This document shows, piece by piece, positions 1 to 6,864 of a stretch of 10,501 bases of DNA. How positions within the stretch are numbered: the stretch's first letter is position 1; every line of letters starts with the position of its first letter. This stretch comes from Acidimicrobiia bacterium (GTDB lineage: Bacteria; Actinomycetota; Acidimicrobiia; Acidimicrobiales; Ilumatobacteraceae): NCBI GenBank assembly GCA_030425785.1, contig JAUHYJ010000070.1, positions 1-10,501 of the forward strand, read 5' to 3'. Both the position numbers and the translations under genes were made by a program. The notes under the pieces are model-generated. The model saw only the letters and a list, made by a program, of their open reading frames with translations, searched no databases and had not been told where the DNA came from.

Positions 1-67
1 TCACGAGTCGCTCCTGTTCCCCGGCACCGACGCATTCGTCCAGCACCTGGGGGAGGGTGTGTCATGA
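1..67 (+). CDS. C-terminal end of an unidentified protein (partial)
   Basis: The reading frame whose codons begin at base 2 is open from the window edge and ends in TGA at 65-67. It encodes about 21 residues, ending ...FPGTDAFVQHLGEGVS. The stop overlaps the ATG of the following CBS gene by four bases (ATGA), the usual signature of translational coupling in an operon, and this is the main reason to believe the fragment is real. Too little is present to assign a family, and I do not recognise the tail. Context suggests it is cotranscribed with the CBS protein. The gene start lies outside the window. Confidence 0.6.
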   Translation, partial: HESLLFPGTDAFVQHLGEGVS

Positions 68-510
68 GGGCGCTCGACCGGATCCGACGTACCGGCGTCG
101 CCGTCGGCCCCGAGCGCACGCTGCGCAGCGTGGCGCAGCTCATGGAACGCTCGGGTGTCGGCACGGTGGCGATCGTCGACGGTGACGAGTTGGTGGGGCT
201 GGTCACCGATCGCGACATCGTCCGTCGCGGCGTGGCGCGTGGGCTGGCGGACGACGCTCGCGTCGACGCCGTGATGACGACACCGGTGCGGACCATCGAC
301 GCCGCCAGCGACCTCGACGAGGCGCTCCACGTCTTCGGCGAGGCGAACGTCCGGCGGCTGGCGGTCGTCGACGACGGCCGCTTCGTCGGCATCGTCAGCC
401 TCGACGACCTCCTGGTCGATGCTGCGACCAGGCTCAACGCGCTCGTCGCTCCGATGGCGCTGGAGATCGCCTGGCCGCACCGGGAGCATCACCACCCCGT
501 CCCGGCCTGA
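64..510 (+). CDS. Tandem CBS-domain protein
   Basis: This 148-residue soluble protein consists almost entirely of two CBS domains. CBS1 spans about residues 9-60, with the GVGTVAIVDGDELVGLVTDRD core at 31-51. CBS2 spans about 68-122, with NVRRLAVVDDGRFVGIVSLDD at 95-115. The strand-helix signature 'hhVhD-x-x-x-hhGhhohxD' is clear in both. A CBS pair (Bateman module) usually binds AMP, ATP, NAD or S-adenosylmethionine and works as an energy or redox sensor. No enzymatic domain is attached, so it probably acts on a partner protein or as a ligand buffer. The start is well supported: a GGGGGAGGG ribosome binding site at 49-57 lies six bases before the ATG, which overlaps the upstream stop. It converges on the cation ATPase gene, with only 39 bases between their stop codons. 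The ligand is unknown. The domain call is near certain. Confidence 0.95.
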   Translation: MRALDRIRRTGVAVGPERTLRSVAQLMERSGVGTVAIVDGDELVGLVTDRDIVRRGVARGLADDARVDAVMTTPVRTIDAASDLDEALHVFGEANVRRLAVVDDGRFVGIVSLDDLLVDAATRLNALVAPMALEIAWPHREHHHPVPA

Positions 511-549
511 GATCGGGCGACCGTCGAACCATGTGATCAGATTGTGCGT
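511..549. other. Short convergent gap, no clear terminator
   Basis: Thirty-nine bases separate the stop of the + strand CBS gene from the stop of the - strand ATPase gene. I see only the six-base palindrome TGATCA near the middle and no GC-rich hairpin followed by a T-run on either strand. Termination is therefore probably Rho-dependent or overlapping, or lies inside the coding regions. Confidence 0.5.
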
Positions 550-2955
550 TCAGACGTCGTCGGCGCTCGTCGGCGACCCGACGACGGAGAACGACCGATG
601 GCGTCGCGCGACGGCGGCGATGCCGATCGCGACAGCGGCGACGCCCGCAGCGGCGAGACCGACGGCGGCCGTCGGCCAGACGATGCGGTAGAAGTCGCGC
701 GTCGGCGGGACGACGAGCAGGACGATCAGGGCGGCGATCAACCCCGCCACGAGTGCGAGGTCCCAGCGGTCGAGCGGACGCATCAGTTCGATCAGGACCC
801 ACCATGCCAGGACATGGAGGACGAGCGTCGCCACCGAGCGGGCCTGTTCGAGCGACGCATCGGCGAGCTCGGATCGGGCGATCGTGTACACCACGAGCGT
901 CGTCACGCCGATCCACAGCCCGGCCGGCAGCGCGAAGCCGACGACGCGCCGCAGGTACCCGGGGCGGCACGGGGTCGACGCGGACCGGAAGCTGAGCGCG
1001 AACGCCGGGATACCGATCGTCAGCTCGGACACCAGGCTCATCTGGCGGGGGAGGAACGGGAAGATCTCGCGCGAGAAGGCGACCGTCACCACGAACAGCG
1101 CGGCATACACGGTCTTGGTGACGAACAGGGCCGACACGCGCTCCATGTTCGTCACGACTCGTCGGCCTTCGGCCACCACGTCGGGCATGCGATCGAAGCG
1201 CCCGTCGAGCAGCACGACCTGTGACACCGCCTTCGTCGCCGGTACCGCGGTGTCGACCGCGACCCCGATGTCCGCAGCCTTCAGGGCCGGGATGTCGTTG
1301 ACGCCATCGCCCGTCATGGCGACCCGGTGCCCGCTGCGCTGCAGCGACTCGATGATCGCCCGCTTCTGCTCCGGCAGCACCCGCCCGAAGACCGTCGTCT
1401 GCTCGACGAGTGCGTCGAGCCGCTCGGTGTCGTCCGTGTCGATCTCGCGCATGTCGAGCGAGCGTTCCCAACCGGCGAGGCCGACCTCGTGCGCGATCGC
1501 TCCGGCGGTGCCCGGGTGATCGCCGGAGATGACGCGGATGTCGACGCCCTGGCGAGCGAAGTAGTCGAGCGTCGCCGGCACGGTCGGCCGAATCCGTTCG
1601 CCGAGCTGGATGACCGCGGCGGGCTCGAGCCGCTCGGGCAGCTCGGCGTCGTCACCCAGCGCGGTCGTCGCGCTGGCCAGCAACAGCATCCGGCGCCCGG
1701 CGCGGACCCCGGCCTCGACGGCGGCGTCGACGGCATCGCGCGCGTCAGCGTCGACACGGTCGGCCAGGACGTCGGGCGCGCCGAGGATCCACGTCGGCGG
1801 GATCGTCGTGACGGGCACGTCGAACTCGGCCCCGCTCCACTTGCGCGCGGACGAGAACGCCACGCTCGTACGGGCGCTCCAGGTGGGTGCGTCACGGGTG
1901 TGTTCGGCCAGCACCCGCATGGTCGGGTTCGGGCTCTCGTCGACGGCCACGCACGACGCCAGAGCGGTGTCGACCGGTGCACCCGGCCGCAGCACCGTGA
2001 TCGCATCGAGTTGCATGGCACCGGTCGTCAGCGTGCCGGTCTTGTCGACGCAGAACACGTCGACGCGCGCGAGCCCCTCGACGGCGTGGAGTTCCTGGAC
2101 GACGACGTGGTGGCGCGTGAGCCGAACCACCGCGACGGCGAGGGCCATGCTGACCAGGAGGACGAGCCCCTGCGGTACGAGCGCCACCGAACCGGCGACC
2201 GCGGCGACCACGGCGTCGGTGGTGGTCTGATCGGTGCGCAGCTGGCTCCAGACGAGCAACGCCGTCAACGGGACGATCGACCAGCCGACGACGGTCAGGA
2301 TCGCGTCGACGCCGCTGCGGAGCTCGGACGAGGCGAGCGCGAAGTCCTTCGCCTGGGTCACCAGCCGGTGGATCCAGGTGTCGGCGCCGACCCGCCGGAC
2401 GACGGCGACCGCGCCCCCGGACACGACGATGCTGCCCGAGCGGAGCTCGTCACCGGCCGCCTTCGCGACCGGCAGCGACTCCCCGGTCAGGGCCGACTCG
2501 TCGACCTCGAGCCCGGTCGAGTCCGCGACCTCCATGTCGGCGACGACCTGGTCGCCGGCGGACAGCACGACGACGTCGTCGACGACGATCCGTTCGGGCT
2601 CGATCCGTCGGTCGGCGCCACCCCGGCGCACGGTGGTCAGCGGAACGACGAGCAGTCGGACGCCGTCGAGCGTCCGCTTGGCGCGGATCTCCTGCACCGT
2701 GCCGATCGTGGTGTTGACGACCATGACGCCGGCGAAGAGCGCATCGCCGGGCTGACCGCTGAGCAGCGCCGCCGCCGCGAGCACCGACACGATGAAGTTG
2801 AACCGGGTGAAGACGTTCGCCGCGACGATGTCGCGGTAGCGGCGCGACGTCTGGTCGGGTTGCTCGTTCACCGCGCCGCGTCGGACGCGCTCGTCCACCT
2901 CGGCGTCGGTCAGCCCCGGCAGCGCCGCGGCGGCTGGTGGAGCGGTGTGGCTCAC
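550..2955 (-). CDS. ctpE: CtpE-like P-type cation-transporting ATPase
   Basis: This 801-residue membrane pump has all P-type ATPase landmarks. They are the actuator TGES (157-160), the phosphorylation site DKTGTLT (304-310, Asp304), a GAPD nucleotide-domain motif (392-395), SGDH (477-480) and the hinge TGDGVNDIPALKAADIGVA (548-566). Hydrophobic segments lie near 54-83, 218-236, 248-277, 605-627, 641-656, 671-691, 708-725 and 731-750. It lacks an N-terminal heavy-metal domain and a CPC motif, so it is not a copper or zinc pump. Overall organisation and stretches such as 'ANVFTRFN', 'QEIRAK' and 'QELHAVEGLARVD' match mycobacterial CtpE, reported to take part in calcium uptake. The transmembrane-4 motif reads VPQGL (260-264) where CtpE has VPEGL. 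I chose GTG at 2955: its GTGA overlaps the TGA of the upstream usp gene, and residues TDAEVDERV (16-24) match the family's N-terminus. Longer starts would run deep into usp. It is translationally coupled to usp. The transported ion is inferred. Confidence 0.93.
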   Translation of the reverse strand: MSHTAPPAAAALPGLTDAEVDERVRRGAVNEQPDQTSRRYRDIVAANVFTRFNFIVSVLAAAALLSGQPGDALFAGVMVVNTTIGTVQEIRAKRTLDGVRLLVVPLTTVRRGGADRRIEPERIVVDDVVVLSAGDQVVADMEVADSTGLEVDESALTGESLPVAKAAGDELRSGSIVVSGGAVAVVRRVGADTWIHRLVTQAKDFALASSELRSGVDAILTVVGWSIVPLTALLVWSQLRTDQTTTDAVVAAVAGSVALVPQGLVLLVSMALAVAVVRLTRHHVVVQELHAVEGLARVDVFCVDKTGTLTTGAMQLDAITVLRPGAPVDTALASCVAVDESPNPTMRVLAEHTRDAPTWSARTSVAFSSARKWSGAEFDVPVTTIPPTWILGAPDVLADRVDADARDAVDAAVEAGVRAGRRMLLLASATTALGDDAELPERLEPAAVIQLGERIRPTVPATLDYFARQGVDIRVISGDHPGTAGAIAHEVGLAGWERSLDMREIDTDDTERLDALVEQTTVFGRVLPEQKRAIIESLQRSGHRVAMTGDGVNDIPALKAADIGVAVDTAVPATKAVSQVVLLDGRFDRMPDVVAEGRRVVTNMERVSALFVTKTVYAALFVVTVAFSREIFPFLPRQMSLVSELTIGIPAFALSFRSASTPCRPGYLRRVVGFALPAGLWIGVTTLVVYTIARSELADASLEQARSVATLVLHVLAWWVLIELMRPLDRWDLALVAGLIAALIVLLVVPPTRDFYRIVWPTAAVGLAAAGVAAVAIGIAAVARRHRSFSVVGSPTSADDV

Positions 2956-3800
2956 GGTTGGTGCCCGGCCGGGACCACGGCGACGGGCGTGCGGGCGCGA
3001 GCCAGCACGTGCCGCAGTGTCCAGTCGGCTCGGTCTCGATCGGTGACCTCGCTGCGATGCAGCCCGACGACGACGAGCGCGGCACGTCGGGACGCGTGGG
3101 TGAGCACCGTCGACGGCGTCGTGCGGACCGCCGCGGCCGCCACCTCGAGGCCATCGTGCTCCGAATCGCGAATGCGCTCGCTCAGCTCGTGCAGGTCCTC
3201 GACCGCCCACGTCACGCGCTGGGAGGGGCGGAGATAGTAGGCGAGATCGTTCGAGAGGTTGCCGAGCGACAGGCCCGGCGCCATGCCGATGGCGCGCACC
3301 AGCCAGAGCGGTCGACCCAGGTCGATCGCGTAGGCAGCGGCCCAGTCGACCGCTGCGTCGGTGGCGATCCCGTGGCCGGCTCCGACCACCACGGGTCGGC
3401 GATCCGGTGCGGCGTCGGCGGCGACGCGCGCGTCGTCGGGCACGATGACGACGGTCACCGGAGGCTCGCGGAGCAGTGCCCGGACCGTCGTACCCATCCG
3501 CCATCGCCGCGTGAGATGCCGCCGGTGGGTGCCGACGACGATGGCGTCGGCACCCGTTCGAGTGGCGCGCTCGACCAACTCGGCGGCAGCGTCGCCGACG
3601 GCCTCGACCAGCTCGATCTCGATGCCGTTCGGGGTCGCCGCCGCCTCGACCGCCGCGCGGATCCGATCATCGGGCGGGGTCGCCGGGTGCCGGACGTGGA
3701 CCACGTCGAGATGACCGTCCGGCCCGATGGCGCGCACCGCCCACGTCATTGCCGCGAGCGACCGCTCGCCTCCGTCGACACCGACGAGCCAACGCCTCAT
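2952..3800 (-). CDS. Tandem universal stress protein (two USP domains)
   Basis: This 282-residue cytoplasmic protein has two UspA folds, about residues 1-122 and 134-277. Domain 1 begins WLVGVDGGERS (4-14) with the usual Asp9, and ends with the ATP loop VVGTHRRHLTRRWRMGTT (88-105). That loop fits G-x2-G-x9-G-(S/T) except that the second Gly is Arg93. Domain 2 begins PVVVGAGHG (136-144) and ends ALVVVGLHR...ARTPVAVVP (241-277), and its loop has lost the final Gly-Ser. ATP binding, if any, is therefore more likely in domain 1. Tandem USPs in actinobacteria are often induced by hypoxia or nutrient stress. The ATG at 3800 has a GGAG just upstream with short spacing. Its stop overlaps the GTG start of the ctpE-like gene by four bases, so the two are probably one operon, possibly with USP modulating the pump. 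The family call is firm and the role is inferred. Confidence 0.93.
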   Translation of the reverse strand: MRRWLVGVDGGERSLAAMTWAVRAIGPDGHLDVVHVRHPATPPDDRIRAAVEAAATPNGIEIELVEAVGDAAAELVERATRTGADAIVVGTHRRHLTRRWRMGTTVRALLREPPVTVVIVPDDARVAADAAPDRRPVVVGAGHGIATDAAVDWAAAYAIDLGRPLWLVRAIGMAPGLSLGNLSNDLAYYLRPSQRVTWAVEDLHELSERIRDSEHDGLEVAAAAVRTTPSTVLTHASRRAALVVVGLHRSEVTDRDRADWTLRHVLARARTPVAVVPAGHQP

Positions 3801-3902
3801 GTCTCCATGGTGCTCGCGTCCGGCCGAGATCGTCAGGGCCCAACGTCATCGCGTGAGCATCGGGCCGATCCTCACGCGATCGGCGATGCGTCTGGTGGCA
3901 GG
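3801..3902. promoter_or_regulatory. Divergent intergenic region between usp-ctpE and the TOPRIM gene
   Basis: These 102 bases separate the ATG of the - strand usp operon from the ATG of the + strand TOPRIM gene, so promoters for both directions should lie here. I see no convincing -10/-35 pair on either strand. The outstanding element is the palindrome at 3848-3880, listed separately. No small gene is apparent. Confidence 0.6.
3848..3880. promoter_or_regulatory. 33-bp near-perfect palindrome, candidate operator
   Basis: The arms ATCGCGTGAG (3848-3857) and CTCACGCGAT (3871-3880) are exact reverse complements. Between them lies a second exact inverted repeat, ATCGG-G-CCGAT (3859-3869), on the same centre at base 3864. 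Only the pair 3858/3870 (C/C) fails, so 15 of 16 base pairs around the centre are complementary. Symmetry stops at both outer ends (3847/3881). The element lies 47 bases upstream of the usp ATG and 22 bases upstream of the TOPRIM ATG. This position suits a dimeric or double-dimeric transcription factor controlling one or both directions. It could also form a cruciform or an RNA hairpin in a 5' leader. The binding protein is unknown. Confidence 0.7.
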
Positions 3903-4523
3903 ATGGCGGGCGTGACCGGCGACGTCCTGGCGCGGTACGAGCACGGACCGGATGCATCGGTCCGCGCCTTCGCCGGCGCCTGGGCCCGGCTGCGGACGGC
4001 CCGAACCGTCGTGCTGGTCGAAGGCGTCAGCGACCAGATCGCAGTCGAATCCGCGGCGGAGGTGCTCGGTGCCGAGTTGGCCGGCGTGGTCGTCGTCCCG
4101 ATGAACGGCGCCCAGGCGATCGGGCGTGTCCTGGCCGACGTCGATGCGCAGCGACCGGCCGCGAAGGTCGTCGTGTTGTGCGACGCGGCGGAGCGCGCCG
4201 TGGTCGAACGCGCCCGGTCGGCCTCGCTCGAGCCCGCCCGGGTCCGGGTCGTCGCCTGCGTCCCGGATCTCGAGTTCGAACTCGTGCGCGCGGCCGGTGA
4301 ACCACTGGTGCGTGCGGTACTCACGGCCGGCGGCGATGCCGGCGCCTTTCGCACGCTGCAGCGACAGGCGGCGTGGCGCGACCGGCCGTTCGACGAGCAG
4401 TCGCACCGCTTCCTGCGCGCCGGCGCACGCCGGTCGCAGCGGTACGCGGATGCGCTCGTGCGGGCCCTCGGCCCCCGTCGACTGCCGGCGCCGCTGATCG
4501 ACGTCGTGACGTCGCTCACCTGA
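3903..4523 (+). CDS. Stand-alone TOPRIM protein, OLD-nuclease-like
   Basis: This protein of 206 residues has a TOPRIM (topoisomerase-primase) fold. The N-terminal acidic motif is VVLVEGVSDQIAVE (36-49, catalytic-type Glu40), followed by GVVVVPMNGAQAIGRVL (61-77). The second acidic motif is VVLCDAAE (90-97), with Asp94 and Glu97 as likely metal ligands, and PDLEFELVRA follows at 121-130. These features match the TOPRIM half of OLD-family ATP-dependent endonucleases. The AAA/ABC ATPase half is absent and nothing beside it encodes one. The tail AFRTLQRQAAWRD...RRSQRYADALV (148-187) resembles actinobacterial stand-alone 'TOPRIM nucleotidyl transferase/hydrolase domain' proteins. Activity is unproven: DNA cleavage or nucleotidyl transfer are both possible. 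No in-frame start exists between the palindrome and ATG 3903. A GTG at 3912, nine bases downstream, has a better spaced AGGA and is an alternative. The next gene starts 34 bases after its stop. Confidence 0.85.
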   Translation: MAGVTGDVLARYEHGPDASVRAFAGAWARLRTARTVVLVEGVSDQIAVESAAEVLGAELAGVVVVPMNGAQAIGRVLADVDAQRPAAKVVVLCDAAERAVVERARSASLEPARVRVVACVPDLEFELVRAAGEPLVRAVLTAGGDAGAFRTLQRQAAWRDRPFDEQSHRFLRAGARRSQRYADALVRALGPRRLPAPLIDVVTSLT

Positions 4524-4557
4524 GGTCGCTCTCCGGCGGCTGTGACATGCTGTCGCC

Positions 4558-6864
4558 ATGACGTCGACGATCGATGCCACGACCGGTGACACGCCCCGCT
4601 TCGTCCGCGCCGACGGCCCCGACAAGGTGACCGGGTCGGGGCGCTACACGGCTGATCTCACCCTCACGGGGATGCTGCACGCCGCGTTCCGGTACAGCGA
4701 CCACAGCCATGCCCGGATCGTGAGGCTCGACACGGCGCCCGCACGCGACATGCCCGGCGTCTTCGCCGTGCTCACCCAGGCCGACGTCCCCGACGTCCAC
4801 TACGGGCCGTCGGTCGCCGACCGCACGCTGTTCGCCAACGACGTCGTGCGCTACGAGGGCGACGTCGTCGCCGCCGTGGCGGCGGTGACGCCCGAGCTCG
4901 CCGCCGAGGCCGCCGCCGCGATCGTCGTCGAGTACGAGCCCCTCCCGATCGTCACCGACGTCGAGGCGGCGCTCGACCCCGACAGCCCGCTCGTGCACGC
5001 GGGGTGGGCCGACTACCGCAGTGGCGACGTACGCGACCGCAACAGCGCGTCGTACTCGTCGATCACCAAGGGGGACGTCGACGCCGCGATGGCGAACGCC
5101 GACGAGATCGTCCGCAGCCGCTACGTCGCCGATGCCAGCCACGGCGCGCCGATCGAGCCGAGAGCGGTCGTCGCCGAGTGGGAAGGCGATCACGTCACGA
5201 TCTGGACGTCGACGCAGGTGCCCTACGACGCGCGTGCCGGCGTGTGCGAGACGTTGCAGCTGCCCACCAATCGGGTGCGCATCATCGTGCCGCACCTCGG
5301 CGGTGGCTTCGGTGGCAAGTGTGGGTTCCACTTCGAGGCCCACGTCGCCGCCCTGGCGCGGGTGGCCAAGCGGCCGGTGCGGCTCAAGTTCTCGCGGGCC
5401 GAGGAGTTCCTCGTCCCCGACCGGCGGCGCGAGGGGATGGTGATCGAGCTCGAGTCGGGCGTCATGCGCGACGGCACGATCGTCGCGCGCCGCGGGCGCG
5501 CGATCCTCGACAACGGCGCCTACACCGCCGATGCCGGCTTCTTCCCGCAGGTCGCCGCCATGCACATCGCCGGGCCGTACGCCATCGATCACGTCGCCGT
5601 CGAGGCGCACATCGTCTACACGAACAAGCAGCCGTCGGGCTCGATCCGCGCTCCAACGGCCCCGCAGGCCTGTTGGGCGGCCGAGTCCCACACCGACGAG
5701 ATCGCCGATCGGCTCGGTATCGATCCGGTCGAGCTGCGACGCATCAACGCGGTCGACGAGGGTCGGGTGGGGCCGAGTGGCCAGACGTACGGCGAGATCG
5801 GCCTCCGGCGCTGCATCGACATCGCCCCGGGTCTGGTCGGCTACGGCGACGAGCTTCCGGACGACGAGGCGATCGGCGTCGCGATCGGTTGGTGGCCGAG
5901 CTTCTCGGTGCCCTCCGGAGCGATCGTCAAGCTCGACGACGACGGTTACGGCCAGATCGTCACCGGTGCGCAGGAATGTGGCACGGGCGCCGTCATGACG
6001 CTGCGTCAGCTCGCCGCCGACGAACTCGGCATCGAACCCGAGCGGCTTCGGATGGTGTACCAGGACACGTCGGTCGCGCCGTTCGACCTCGGTGCCACCG
6101 GGTCGCAGACCCTGTTCAACAACGGTCGCGCCGTGGTCGCCGCGGCGGCACAGGTCGCCGAGCAGCTCCGCCAGCTGGCGGCCGACCGGCTCGAGGCGGC
6201 GCCCGACGACATCGTCCTCGCCGAGGGCGCTGCCCACGTCGCGGGCACCCCCGATCGCTCGATCGCCATCGACGAGCTCGCCCGCATCGCATCGGGTGGT
6301 GAGCTGTTGATCGGCCACGGTTCGGGCACACCACCGGCCGCCCCCGAGCTGAGCGGTTCGAGCTGCATCGGCGACAACGGCATGGCCGCATGGGTCGCGC
6401 CCCAGTTCTCGTGCCACGCCGTGCGCATCCGGCTCGACCGCGACACCGGTGTCGTCCGGGTGCTGCACGTCGGCGCCGCCCACGACTCCGGCACGATCAT
6501 CAACCAGATCGGCGCCCTCGGTCAGGTCGAGGGCGGCGTGATGATGGGCATCGGCCAGGCGCTGACCGAAGGCACGCGCTACGACGACGAAGGTCGCCAA
6601 CGCAACGCCGGCCTGCTCGAGTACAAGCTGCAGACCTGCGCCGACGCGCCGCCGATCACCACCGAGTTCGTCCAGATCGCCACCGCCGGCGCCGGACCGC
6701 GGGGCGCGAAGGGGTTGGCCGAGGCGCCCAACGTCGCCACGGCCGCGGCGGTCGCGAACGCGATCGCACACCTCGTCGGCCGCCCGGTCCGGCACCTCCC
6801 GATGACCGCCGAACGCGTCTGGACCGCGATGCACCGCACGGCCGAGCAGGAGGCGGCGTCATGA
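4558..6864 (+). CDS. Xanthine dehydrogenase-family molybdenum hydroxylase, large Mo-cofactor subunit
   Basis: This 768-residue catalytic subunit binds the molybdopterin cytosine dinucleotide-type cofactor and hydroxylates its substrate with water-derived oxygen. The small a/b hammerhead domain is at about 20-135, starting DGPDKVTGSGRYTAD (19-33). The cofactor-binding GGGFGGK is at 248-254, the active-site loop at 361-370 (GSIRAPTAPQ), QECGTG at 472-477 and DLGATGSQT at 510-518. The C-terminal KGLAEAP (719-725) carries Glu722, the counterpart of the catalytic base of the family. Length is normal and the gene looks intact. The loop is neither the CoxL AYRCSFR of true CO dehydrogenase nor the FRGFG-type loop of xanthine dehydrogenase, so I leave the substrate open (an aromatic N-heterocycle or aldehyde is typical for the family). 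I see no strong ribosome binding site before the ATG. The medium subunit overlaps its stop by 4 bp. Confidence 0.93.
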   Translation: MTSTIDATTGDTPRFVRADGPDKVTGSGRYTADLTLTGMLHAAFRYSDHSHARIVRLDTAPARDMPGVFAVLTQADVPDVHYGPSVADRTLFANDVVRYEGDVVAAVAAVTPELAAEAAAAIVVEYEPLPIVTDVEAALDPDSPLVHAGWADYRSGDVRDRNSASYSSITKGDVDAAMANADEIVRSRYVADASHGAPIEPRAVVAEWEGDHVTIWTSTQVPYDARAGVCETLQLPTNRVRIIVPHLGGGFGGKCGFHFEAHVAALARVAKRPVRLKFSRAEEFLVPDRRREGMVIELESGVMRDGTIVARRGRAILDNGAYTADAGFFPQVAAMHIAGPYAIDHVAVEAHIVYTNKQPSGSIRAPTAPQACWAAESHTDEIADRLGIDPVELRRINAVDEGRVGPSGQTYGEIGLRRCIDIAPGLVGYGDELPDDEAIGVAIGWWPSFSVPSGAIVKLDDDGYGQIVTGAQECGTGAVMTLRQLAADELGIEPERLRMVYQDTSVAPFDLGATGSQTLFNNGRAVVAAAAQVAEQLRQLAADRLEAAPDDIVLAEGAAHVAGTPDRSIAIDELARIASGGELLIGHGSGTPPAAPELSGSSCIGDNGMAAWVAPQFSCHAVRIRLDRDTGVVRVLHVGAAHDSGTIINQIGALGQVEGGVMMGIGQALTEGTRYDDEGRQRNAGLLEYKLQTCADAPPITTEFVQIATAGAGPRGAKGLAEAPNVATAAAVANAIAHLVGRPVRHLPMTAERVWTAMHRTAEQEAAS
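6849..6854 (+). promoter_or_regulatory. Ribosome binding site for the FAD subunit
   Basis: A near-consensus Shine-Dalgarno sequence (CAGGAGG read across 6847-6853) lies about seven bases before ATG 6861, inside the end of the large-subunit gene. It fixes the FAD-subunit start at the ATGA overlap rather than at any of the in-frame upstream codons. Confidence 0.7.

Noticed and set aside
550..2955. Heavy-metal (copper/zinc) or KdpB ATPase
   Set aside because: There is no metal-binding N-terminal domain, no CPC membrane motif and no Kdp partner genes. The N-terminal and hinge sequences match the CtpE group.
1327..3237. 636-codon + strand open frame across the ATPase gene
   Set aside because: It is antisense to a gene with unmistakable P-type ATPase motifs. 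Its translation is Arg/Asp/Gly-rich with no domain, a typical GC-rich shadow frame.
550..3504. Longer ATPase reading frame starting at 3504
   Set aside because: The extra 183 residues lie inside usp in another frame and are Arg-rich with no family match. GTG 2955 with the GTGA overlap fits the CtpE N-terminus.
2937..4523. Longer + strand frame upstream of the TOPRIM gene
   Set aside because: The part before 3903 is antisense to usp and crosses the divergent intergenic palindrome. TOPRIM similarity begins only after 3903.
4516..6834. 772-codon - strand open frame opposite the hydroxylase large subunit
   Set aside because: Its low-complexity, Arg/Asp/Val-rich translation has no recognisable motif. 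The + strand encodes the full molybdenum hydroxylase over the same bases.
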